From the NCBI RefSeq assembly GCF_012489685.1, contig NC_080045.1:10565648-10629647 (forward strand): a stretch of 64,000 bases of DNA. The letters are read 5' to 3'. Below the pieces are notes generated by a model. The model had not been told where the DNA came from. It did not search any database and saw only the letters and a program-made list of their open reading frames with translations. The position numbers and the translations under genes are program-made. This document shows, one piece after another, positions 1-9,014 of the stretch; within the stretch, counting starts at the first letter, position 1, and each line of letters opens with the position of its first letter. The DNA is from Lotus japonicus (taxonomy: Eukaryota; Streptophyta; Magnoliopsida; Fabales; Fabaceae).

Positions 1-1260
1 CTCAAACCTTATCTCTACATTAATTAATTTTTTTTATATAAATATAAACTTCCATATACAAGCGTGTATTTATAATAAAAATTTAAACAGAAAATAGAAT
101 AACACCAAAAAATAACTATTAGTAAAAATAATAGAACATGGTTATTCTTATAGTAATGTAGTAGATAACAAATATCATAAATAAGAGTTTATTTAATCAT
201 TTTAATTAATATTTATTTTTAAATATATCATCTAATTACTTATACCATAAATACAAAAGTCTCCTTCCATTGGTTCATATCTCTTAATTTTAAAAATATC
301 TAGCATAATTAATGTTTAGTATGATAAAATATTATTAATTATTTATATATAATGTAATGTGTAAGTTTAAGCAATTATGGTCACACATAAAACATCTCTA
401 CTCACCTAGATAATACATTTTTTAATTGATGTTTTTAGTAAATAATAAATTCTGATTTCGTTGCAATTTGGCAAGTTTAATATTGTCCATTTTTAAATCA
501 TATTCATTCTCATAATTATCTAACAAAAAAATCACTTTTCATTTATTAATTACCAAATATTACTGATATATAAATATTTAGCTAAAATATGTTTATTATC
601 AAACACAAAAAGTATGCTTTTTGCTCCAGAATAATATTATAGAGTCTCATTGTAATAAACAATATTAGGATTGACACATATGAAGTCAATATAACTAGAT
701 AATATAATTTCTTGATACATCCCTTATCTTAAGAAATTTTCCTTAGATATTAAGAAGATTACTTCTCTTATATCTCTAATATTGGATAAAACATATAACG
801 TAATGGTATCCCCTATTTATGAATATGGATCATTTGGAATCTCAAAGATACACACTATCTATCTAATCATAATCCTTATTTCTTATTTAGTCTCATTAAC
901 TTGAGCGTGAGAGCGTCTTAGAAGTACTCACTCCCAACACACATTGTCGGCCGTTGCGAATGATGAATGCTATATATAATAGGAGACATAGAAGAATGAG
1001 TCAAACTCAACCTTCATGCTCGAAAAATTCAAATATGGGTACTTTTATTCCACATATTGGCTAATCATAAAAATATTCCATATATTGAATAGTTAGACAA
1101 GAAATTTTTTTATACTAGTGATAGTGATGACTCGGGTCCAAGGCTAGTTTTTTTAGTTCTTTTCCCATTAAGTTTTTGTGGTTATTTAGTATACTTTTAT
1201 CTTTTTAGGACACTTTATGCGTAGTTCATGTATTTTAATGTTTTTAGGTAATATTAGTAC
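1..1260. other. AT-rich intergenic DNA, no gene seen
   Basis: No reading frame of convincing length or composition, no tRNA and no clear terminal repeats are visible. The sequence is strongly AT-rich with many short A and T runs. It may include old transposon debris, but nothing could be assigned. Confidence 0.6.
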
Positions 1261-1267
1261 TGTCCCC

Positions 1268-1382
1268 GTATGATAGCTCAAGTGGTAGGAGCTGTGAGAC
1301 ATATGGGTTTGGTAGGGGGAGGTCCAGGAATCGATTCTTGGCGGGTGCAGTTTATCTTTCTGATGTACAAAAAATAATATTA
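1268..1382 (+). mobile_element. tRNA-derived SINE-like element
   Basis: An A-box-like block (TAGCTCAAGTGG, near 1274) is followed about 50 bases later by a B-box-like block (GGAATCGATTCTT, near 1327). This is the spacing of an internal RNA polymerase III promoter in a tRNA-derived SINE. The tRNA cloverleaf itself is not preserved, and the part after the B box does not fold as a tRNA, so this is not a tRNA gene. Plant SINEs of this form are common in legumes. The ends and target-site duplication were not resolved. Confidence 0.5.
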
Positions 1383-1677
1383 GTATTTTATGCATTTATT
1401 AGGCATTTTTGGATTTTGTGTGCATGAATCAAATTAGGAGGCCACAATGGCCTTTGGTGCATCTGTACCTAGCACTGGGTTGCTCGCACTGGAGCATTGG
1501 AAGATTGGGAGGGTTCTGTGATCCTTGGCGCACTCGCGCCGAAGAGGGCTGCACTTGCGCTCAAGAGGATCTAAATCCTTATTCGCCATTGTCGCTCTAG
1601 GCGAAAATAATATTCCCTTCAACAACCAAACAATCACTCAAAAATAAACAATAATATTAAATTTACAGGAATCAAGC
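1383..1677. other. intergenic DNA, nothing assignable
   Basis: This stretch contains a somewhat GC-richer segment (about 1430-1600) with short open frames on both strands. None of them resembles a known domain. It may be internal sequence of an old element. Confidence 0.4.

Positions 1678-1717
<40 letters not shown>
1678..1717. repeat. (AAT)n microsatellite
   Basis: About 13 uninterrupted AAT units lie immediately 5' of a LINE RNase H fragment. Trinucleotide AT-rich microsatellites often grow from the A-rich tails of retroelements. Confidence 0.9.
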
Positions 1718-1718
<1 letters not shown>

Positions 1719-1721
1719 CTC

Positions 1722-2215
1722 CTTTGTGTGGAAGTGGATTGTCTTGGGATCTCTCACATCTACAGAGAATCCAACCCTCTTGCTGACTATCTCGCTAAAA
1801 CTGGTTGTTCAAGAGCTAATGAGTTGTGGTCCTTGTTGAGGCAGTAACATGGCCCTTCTTTCTTTCCTTTTGGCTTATGCTATTTGTTCTGCTTTTATTC
1901 TGCCATGAGGTTAGACCTATTACCTTTGACCCTTGTTGTGTGCGTTTCGTTGACAAAGAGAAACAGATTGGTTGCTGCAATGGAGAGCGTTACACTTTCC
2001 CCGTGTGTGCTGCTAGTTTGGATGATGTTGTTGTGTGGTGTTTTTGTTCTCGTTGCAGCCGCAGGTTATCAATCCCCTGCCTTGTCCTGTCTTATTTTTT
2101 TATCTTTTTTTGTAGTTTAGTTAAATTAGATTGCTTTCCTTTCATATTGGCAATGTTTGCCTTTTCATGTTTTGTTATTTGCTTTTTACTTTCTATTTGT
2201 ATTGTATTGATCTAA
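1722..2215 (+). pseudogene. LINE-type RNase H C-terminal fragment and 3' tail
   Basis: In one frame around 1765-1850 the translation reads like the end of the plant LINE/RVT_3 RNase H domain: the pattern HIYRESNPLADYLAKTG, then a stop near 1850. The motif H-x-x-R-E-x-N-x-x-A-D-x-L-A is the usual C-terminal signature. Everything upstream of it is missing. The following 350 bases are T-rich and hydrophobic when translated. I read them as LINE 3' untranslated sequence rather than as a membrane protein gene. Confidence 0.5.
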
Positions 2216-2439
2216 GATCCTATTATTTATATATTATTCTCCCTTTTCGAAAATAATAATAATAACAATGATGAATGATGATAATAATAAATTGAGATAT
2301 TGAGGAAAATATGATTTTATTTAATAAATCAGTTTTAATTTAATTAAAAAAAGATTCCAGAGCATCTTGGAATATTCCTTGAGGTTTTTCTGATTTAATT
2401 TATTTATTTCATAACATTTATGTTAAATTTTAACATAGT

Positions 2440-3060
2440 TTTTTTTTTTGAAATTCAGTCAAGTATATAGAAACTAAACCAGCACAGAGGCCAAAACATC
2501 AGCCCGAATAAAAGCATCCAGACCTGGCGACCCCTCCTTTATCCAAACCAAAAAAGAGGAAGCACCCCAGGCTAAAAACTCAGCGGCACTATTGCTGGAT
2601 TTACGAACAAAAAAAAAACATTCATGTTTGCAAAAGCCAAAGAAAGAGTACGACAATCATAATTAATCAAATCTAGATAAGAGGAGTCTTTGCTCCGACG
2701 TCTCCACCATTGAAAAAGCTGTTAAAAAAATGTCTCAAAGCAAACCGTGTTAAAACCAAGGTCAAGAACTAGACGCAATGTCCAACGAAAGCAGAGAGCT
2801 TCAACAAGCCCAGCAGATTGCATCATGACAGGAGCCAAAGTAGCAGCTGCTAGAATTTCCCCTCGTCGTCTCTCGCCAATAAGCCAAACCCCGACACTTT
2901 CTGTCGCACCGATGCATCAAAGTTGACTTTAATCCAACCCCTCGTCGGACGCTTCTAAGTCGCCACTTCCCCCATAGCTGATCGTGGTATCACCGTTGGC
3001 TTGGACAGGGATTGGAGAGCTGCCGCTCTACCCATCACATGTTCCACCTGCAACCCTTTA
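2440..3060 (-). pseudogene. LINE remnant, RNase H (RVT_3-like) region
   Basis: Read on the minus strand from about 3060 down, the translation shows the plant LINE RNase H pattern: a GEILAAATLAP block, an ALCFRWTLRL block and a VCFE strand. An A-A-E-F-L-A segment near 2590 corresponds to the C-terminal NxxAxxLA motif. Stops and frame changes interrupt it. A T run at about 2440 on the plus strand is the element's poly(A) tail. It resembles the RNase H remnant at 14400-14640 closely enough (AAAT...E.(L/M)CFRW.L) that both probably come from one family. Confidence 0.65.
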
Positions 3061-3299
3061 AATTAACATAGTTCATCAAATGACATACACATGAAATTTT
3101 TTCTCCCTAAATTACTCTTATAGGCACATAATGTTCATGTTTGGTGGATTAAAAGAAAAATAGCTTTGGAGTCTTGGAAAACTAAACACCAGCATGCATA
3201 AGTCTAAGCAACATCTTCCAATCAACATGTGATATGTTATTTGAACCTGATTCTTCATATTTACCAACAACAACAAAATTATACATCCACCATAGTTGC
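3061..3299. other. short intergenic spacer
   Basis: No gene or repeat boundary is recognised here. The last five bases (GTTGC) form the left side of a possible target-site duplication for the solo LTR that follows. Confidence 0.5.
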
Positions 3300-3982
3300 T
3301 GTAAGACCCAGGATTTTAGAATTAAATAAATAAATAATTTCCAGCTCACGCAGAGGATTCGGTGTAAGCGTGAGAGGAATTCGACTTATGTTTAATGTTT
3401 GGATTAGCGTTATGGTTAAGAATAGTTCTATAGTCGATATAATTATAGCACGAGTAGTATTCACTTCCGCCTTAGGGTGAAAACGTTAGTAAACGACTAA
3501 TTTACACTTAAAGACACGATGGAAACTAATTCCAAAAATCTTCAGAGAAATGTTAGAACTTCTCTTAATCCTTCAATGACAGGCGTTTCGATACGAAACC
3601 CTGGAATGTATGAACGTCTGATTCTAATCCTCAGAGGTTTGCCGAAACTAAATCACTAATAGTTCAAGAAACCTAAAATCAACCGACGATGAAGACTTTT
3701 TCTATTCGGAGCTTCAAATGAAGATTTCACACGCGTAAACCTATTTATCTTGATGTTTCCAACCTTTCTTCAGAAGGAAGTTTTCTCATCTGACATCAAC
3801 TGCAAAAAGTAGTTTTTCGGGTAAAATCGATTTACACCGACTTTGGACCGTTTGATTTAATTCCAAGAAACCTCTTTTGAGTTTTGGAATTCTGTTGCCA
3901 GAACCTATCTTAGAATTCTCGGAGGAATGCGCAGGAAAAATCGGAATCACAAAATTTTCATTTTTCCGTATTTTCCAAAACC

Positions 3983-3991
3983 TATAAATAG
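3983..3991 (+). promoter_or_regulatory. TATA box inside the candidate solo LTR
   Basis: TATAAATAG sits about 680 bases into the LTR. It is followed by a CA-rich leader and a GC-richer tract, the expected U3/R arrangement for a plus-strand retroelement transcript. Confidence 0.5.
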
Positions 3992-5322
3992 CAAGAAAAT
4001 GAAAAAAAAATCAAAAAAAAACATCACAAACACACACACACGGCCGTGGGCTCTCAAGGAGGAAGGAGGAGATTTGATTTTCGCCGATTCTTGTCTGATC
4101 GTCGCATAGTTCGTTGCTACGCGTAGGCCTCGAGGTACTGATGCTTTTCCTTACCTCTGATCGTAAATTTTGTCGCTTTTCTCTATGTTTTTCTGTGCTC
4201 AAAGTTTTGAGCTTTTTGTAAAACTGTCCAAATAACTTGATTTCTCTGTCTAAACTTATTCCCTGCGTGCCCCTGATCATGTTTAGCGGATTACATTTTG
4301 CCGAATGTCGCCGAAAGGCCGCCGAGTTTCGATTCTGCTCAAAATACCCATTTTGGGCTAAAGTTCCGTCCTTTGGGCTTAAAACTCTCGACTGAGCTTA
4401 GCGTTAGTAGGATTAGTCGTCATAATCGTCGTTGGTGTCGACCCCATCTAATTTGTTTTTCGAAATTCTGATTTTGAGTTTCCAAGCTAAAAATATCGAC
4501 CAAAATACCCCTGCGACAGTTTTCGACCCGATAATTTTTCTGAGAGTTTCTCTGGCATAGATATCGCCTAAGAATACCTAGGAATTGATTTAGATCGAAG
4601 AAAAAGTTCGGAAACCGTATTTTTGAGAGTGGCCGAAACCTATTTGTTAGGGTACCGTGTCCAAAAATAATTTTTGGGTCTCTATGACCTGAGCCATTGC
4701 GTAGCTCTTTCCGTTGTCGAAATTTTTGCTCTGGTTTCGTGTCATTCCGAGTTCTGTAGCTCGAGTTATGCTCGTTTTAGCGAACGAAGTCTCCGTTGTC
4801 AATTTGTGTTTAAATAGGAACTCTGAAGCTTTAAAAGCTTTCTTTATGATTTCGATTAGTATTAGTAGATCGTGTTACTCCTAGTGAAGCTTGTGTTGAT
4901 GAATGTGTTTTCTTTGTTCTAGGTTCGCAATTTCCATGCCCAACTTCTACTCACGATGGTAAGGGTAACTCAGTTTTAGAGCGTCCTTGAGTCTTGCCTG
5001 CTTTTATCGCACTGCATGCGTTTGAGATGAAGGTGTTTAAATTGATTGGCATTTGATTATGACTGTTGTGTTGAATTGGGAAAATGTTTTCTGGAGGCTT
5101 CGGCCGAGTAAACTTATTGAGACGTGTGTCTCCGTTTTCTGAGAGGCTTTGGCCGTTTACTGGTTTCTGTCATTGAACTGAGTTGGTATACAATGAATTG
5201 ATTTATGATCGTTGAGGTTATGAATAACATGTGGTTACCTTGATTTGATTGTTGGATTTGAGACTGTTTACTGAGGTTGAGGATTGTTGTTGATTGACTT
5301 GGCATTTAGGGCTTGGTCTTGA

Positions 5323-5553
5323 AGTGGCAATGTGGTGGTGATTGTCCCACGTGATTGTCCCGTCTTTTAAGGCGTTATAAAGTGGCGGTGTGGTGGTGAT
5401 TGTCCCACGTGATCGTCCCATCTTTCGAGATGTTCTAAAGTGGCAGTGTGGTGGTGATTGTCCCACGTGATTGTCCCGTCCATAGTGGCGTTAAGTGGCG
5501 GTGTGGTGGTGATTGTCCCACGTGATCGTTCCGTCTTGAGAGACGTTGCTGAT
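5323..5553 (+). repeat. four-copy tandem repeat, about 57-bp unit
   Basis: Four consecutive copies share a core reading GTGGTGGTGATTGTCCCACG followed by TGATYGT, starting near 5325, 5382, 5440 and 5494. Each has a variable tail (for example CTTTTAAGGCGTTATAA or CTTTCGAGATGTTCTAA). In several copies the tail can pair over a few bases. The array lies inside the candidate solo LTR. Confidence 0.85.
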
Positions 5554-6277
5554 CGATCCATTTTGGTAGCAACATATAGTTGCATTATAGGGAACTAACA
5601 CCTGACCCTATGTTGTTGGATTTTAGTTAATGGTTTATTGATATCTGATTTGATGTTATATTGTTGAGGTTATTATTATCTGAGTTAATCTATGTTAAGT
5701 TGTTGATATATGAGTTTAGTTATATTGCTGGTTTTGTTGATATCTGGATTAACTTAAGTTGCTAGTTTATTTACCATGCTAGGTAATTAAATTTAAATAG
5801 CATGATTTTCTCCTTTATATGTGGTATTTGCATGGAGTTAACCCTTTCTATTTGCTACTTGTTGTTTGGGCGCTTAACGCTATTAGGCGATGAAGAGCCT
5901 TCCGCTGAAGTTTAGCTGTTCGAGTTGGAGATCGTGACCGTGGGCGGTCGAGTAAAGGTGGTTGAAGCAGTTGCTTCTTTCTTTTTGGAGGACTATGTCT
6001 GAGTTTCTTTCTCCATCTGAAAACTCTGTTGTTTAAACCTTATTTCGCCACTGTTAAGTGTGCGTACTTATTTTGGAAACTTGCTTATGATATTGTAAGA
6101 CACTATTATTATATGTCGGGAACGGGTTGTTTAATTAAGACTATGTTATGTATTAAACTGTGTTTAGATGTTTTGAAAAGGAAAAAAATTATCGTGTTTT
6201 CTTAGGATTACGAAATAGTCCTTAAACTTTATTAGGTCACTAATGTGACTCCTCAGTTGAGAAACCGGGGTGTTACA

Positions 6278-6595
6278 GTTGGAGCTCATAAAACATTGGT
6301 ACCAAAAGATTCAAAACTTACACAAACAACGCACATGAGCCAAACTTCCTAATTTACTTTTTTTTTCCCTTTAAATTATCTGGTTTCGATTTTTGGATAA
6401 TGGTCTGTTTGGCCTTAGTTTGGGACCCTTAGTTTGAACAAGTTGCCTTTATAGCAAGTTATTTAATGACAATTGATGTTTTTATTTACTAGTCACTCTT
6501 GAGAAATTGGGACGTTACAACTAACACTCAATTCCAAGAGTTTCATTGTGAATCAATCTAGAGAAATATGGGTCTTGTATATAGGCAACGTCTGA
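6278..6595. repeat. LTR-end fragment and unassigned sequence
   Basis: Around 6490-6516 the sequence GAGAAATTGGGACGTTACA echoes the end of the solo LTR at 6277 (GAGAAACCGGGGTGTTACA). A second, older piece of the same LTR family therefore lies here. The remainder is unassigned. Confidence 0.45.
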
Positions 6596-8160
6596 AAGAG
6601 CTTATTTAAGCTTATCTGATAGCATAAACGCTTATCCAAGTATTTGAGAGAGCTTATGCAAACAACTTATGACCTACCATGAGCTGTTTTGAGCTTATTT
6701 TCATAAATTACTTATAATAGCTTAAAAAAAGAGCTTATACTTGGAAAAATTTATTATGGTCATCTAAAAACTTGTGCAAAGTTACACCAAGAACTTTTGA
6801 CCCACTATAACAGATTTTTTTTTTAAAAAATCAAAATTCATATTTTCTTAATTAAACATTTATTTTTAATAAATATTTTCAAAATGTTTTTTTTCCTTAA
6901 TCTGTTCTTCTTCTCTCTCCCTTCTTCACCATATGTTATTGTCCATTTCAGATCAAACCCAGCAAATTTTCAGATCAAACCCAAAACACAACACAACAAA
7001 AGCTGCATAATTTACCATCCAACAATCAAACCCAGAAATGAGAAAACCAAAATAAACCCACAAATAAGGTCTTAATCTTTTGGATCTGCGACTTCCATTC
7101 ACCAATATTCATCACCCTAAACCCACCAAGATCATCTTCATCACCGACACCTCTGTCTTCTTCTTCTTCTCTCAGATCTAGTTTCCTTTCTTTTTTTTTC
7201 ACCTTCTTCTATCACTTCCCAAACTCCACCACCTCCTTCTTTGCCTCTGTTCTTCCACCGCCGACTTCAACCACCACTGCCCCACCGCCCAAGCCACAAC
7301 CCCCTCTGGTGAACAACCACCACTGCCCACCTCTGGTGAAAACCACCATAAACCCATAAACCCAGATCTGGAAAAAACCACCAAACCCATTCTCCTAGCC
7401 ACCGCAACCTTCCCCCCTCCCCGTCGCAAAAACCTTATATGCACGCCGGCGAGTGAGAACACGCCGGCGACGACCACCATGCTGCAACGGTGCCCCCTCT
7501 CGCTCTCTCCATCTCACTGGTCTCTCCTCTGTGCTGGGTTTTGGGATTTTATTGGAATTTAGTCACTTGGTTTTCAGTTTTATGGATTGAGGAATCATTG
7601 TTGCAACGGTTTATGGGTTTATGGTGGTTTTTCAGCGATTTTGTGGTGTGGGTGCGGAACAAGAATCAATTTTGCTGCTCCTGGGAACAAGATCTGGTTT
7701 TTTCTCTGCAACTCAGATCTGGTTCTTCATTCCCCTGGTCTGAGTTCAGGTGAGTAAGGAGAGGGAGGAGATCAGGGCCAAAGGGTGAGATGGGAATTTC
7801 TGATGTGTTGGAGGGCCACTGAGAAGGTTGGGAGAGGGAGATTAGTGAGCACGGTTGATGACTGGTGATGGTTGGGGTGGTGGGATGATGGAGGAGGAAG
7901 AAGAATTTAAGATGTTTCTGGGTTGTGTTTCTGGATGCAGCAATGTTTGGGTTTTAATTACTGGGATAATAATTAACGTAATCTTTCATTAATTAGTTTA
8001 CTAATATATATGTTTTTTATTTTTTTAAAAAAAATCCTGCTAAACTTACTATCATAGGTCAAAAGTGTTTGGTGTAACTTTGCACAAGTTTTTAGATGAC
8101 CATAATAAATTCCTCCCATATACTTATATATTTTTTAAGCTGTTTTCTCCAAACGGGACC
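6596..8160. mobile_element. hAT-like legume MITE, split by a later insertion
   Basis: Two pieces, 6596-6742 and 8119-8160, together look like the common legume MITE made of repeated AAGCTTAT/ATAAGCTT motifs. The left piece has GAGCTTATTTAAGCTTAT and many CTTAT steps. The right piece ends AAGCTGTTTTCTCCAAACGG. The expected outer left end is missing or degraded. The middle (6743-8118) is a separate inverted-repeat element. Assignment to hAT rests on resemblance to known legume MITEs and not on a target-site duplication. Confidence 0.5.
6743..8118. mobile_element. MULE-like element with about 67-bp TIRs
   Basis: Left arm 6749-6815 and right arm 8045-8111 are inverted copies over about 67 bases with a few mismatches. 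Both carry TTATTATGGTCATC and GTGCAAAGTTACACCAA or its complement. TATACTT lies directly outside both arms, a plausible partial target-site duplication. The interior has a pyrimidine-rich and then GC-rich segment (7080-7760) unlike its AT-rich surroundings. No transposase is present, so the element is non-autonomous. The interior could be captured host sequence, as in Pack-MULEs. Confidence 0.6.
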
Positions 8161-8465
8161 ATAGTGACACACGTGTTTTTCTTTGATATTTGCAATTATG
8201 AGTTTTCATTGACAAGAAAAATTTACAATTCAAAGATATTTTAAGCATGAAAATAAAATTGACCAAAAACAAAAGCATGAAAAGAAAAAACAAGAGATAT
8301 TTTGGCGAAGTTACCCAGGATCTAGCTGTGACGACTTGATTGCAGGGAAGGGGGATCAAGCTTATTGAAAGAAGAAAAAGACAAAAACCCTCTTAAAATA
8401 TTAATATTAATATTAATAATAATAAAACAGATGAAAAAGAAGAAAAAGCAGAAAAAGATACTGCG
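8161..8465. other. upstream region of the RING-finger gene
   Basis: This stretch separates the MITE end from the likely 5' untranslated exon of the downstream gene. It holds an AT microsatellite (TAATAT units, 8399-8427). No convincing TATA box could be tied to a start site. It presumably includes the promoter. Confidence 0.4.
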
Positions 8466-8674
8466 GTAAACACCGCGAAGCAAAACAAAACGATTGTGAA
8501 TTGCGATTGCGACACCGTTCCTATTTCCCTCCGTCACAACCCCAATACGGTGCCGTTTAACCTTTCCCCTCTCGTCGTCGCGATTCCGATTCCTTCAGTC
8601 AACGCTGCTTCTTCGATTTCCCCTTTTCCTCCGCCGTCGCACCACCACTGTTCACCGCCGCTTCTCCCCCTCAG

Positions 8675-8982
8675 GTACCAATTCCGCCGATCAATTCATC
8701 CCTAAATTCAAGAAATCATGCGTTCCAGTTTTTGTTGTTCAATTCTTTCTTAATTAGGTTTCTAATCGCAGTCAAACCATAGTCAAATTTTGTTTTCTTT
8801 GTTTTGAAGGTTCTAATCGGTGCCATGAATTGAACAATTGAGCCAGTCATGTGCAGAGAAATTCAGGTTTTACTTTGTATTTAAAGGTGATTGTGGTTGT
8901 GGTTGTGTTTGTGTTTTGCTTTTCAATTCAATTCAATGCTTGCTTGGATTTAGATAGATTGATTTTGTTTTGTTTTGTAAAG
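8675..8982 (+). other. predicted 5'-UTR intron of the RING-finger gene
   Basis: A donor at CTCAG|GTACC (8675) and an acceptor at TTTGTAAAG (ending 8982) would remove most of the leader upstream of the ATG at 9015. The leader before it is C/T-rich (8500-8670), typical of a plant 5' untranslated exon. This is inferred from splice-site form alone. Confidence 0.45.
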
Positions 8983-9014
8983 GTCGAAACGACATTGCTA
9001 TTTTCCTGTTGTTG

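Larger units (their letters stand above)
3300..6277 (+). mobile_element. candidate solo LTR, about 3 kb
   Basis: The block begins TGTAAGACCC and ends GGGTGTTACA, so it has TG...CA ends with an imperfect inverted repeat of about 10 bases, as LTRs do. It is flanked by GTTGC and GTTGG, a 5-bp duplication with one mismatch. It has a TATA box (TATAAATAG, 3983) followed by an apparent transcribed leader, and no gag-pol genes. A length of 2978 bp is long for an LTR but is known for Ogre/Tat-type Ty3/gypsy elements in legumes. The family is inferred. Another unidentified retroelement, or a non-LTR origin, remains possible. Confidence 0.6.

Noticed and set aside
1270..1345. tRNA gene
   Set aside because: A- and B-box-like blocks are present but the cloverleaf stems do not pair; a SINE fits better.
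1826..2215. 129-codon hydrophobic protein
   Set aside because: It starts inside a LINE RNase H fragment and is T-rich 3' tail sequence. The hydrophobicity comes from T-rich codons.
4011..4280. 89-codon minus-strand protein in the solo LTR
   Set aside because: No domain, and it runs against the LTR's own promoter direction; judged chance.
5323..5553. Regularly spaced repeats as a CRISPR array
   Set aside because: The units are head-to-tail tandem copies with related, not unique, spacers, in a plant LTR. Plants have no CRISPR arrays.
7199..7753. Open frames on both strands in the GC-rich interior of the MULE-like element
   Set aside because: Composition is low-complexity (Gly, Trp, Arg or Pro runs) and no domain is visible, so they are not called as genes.
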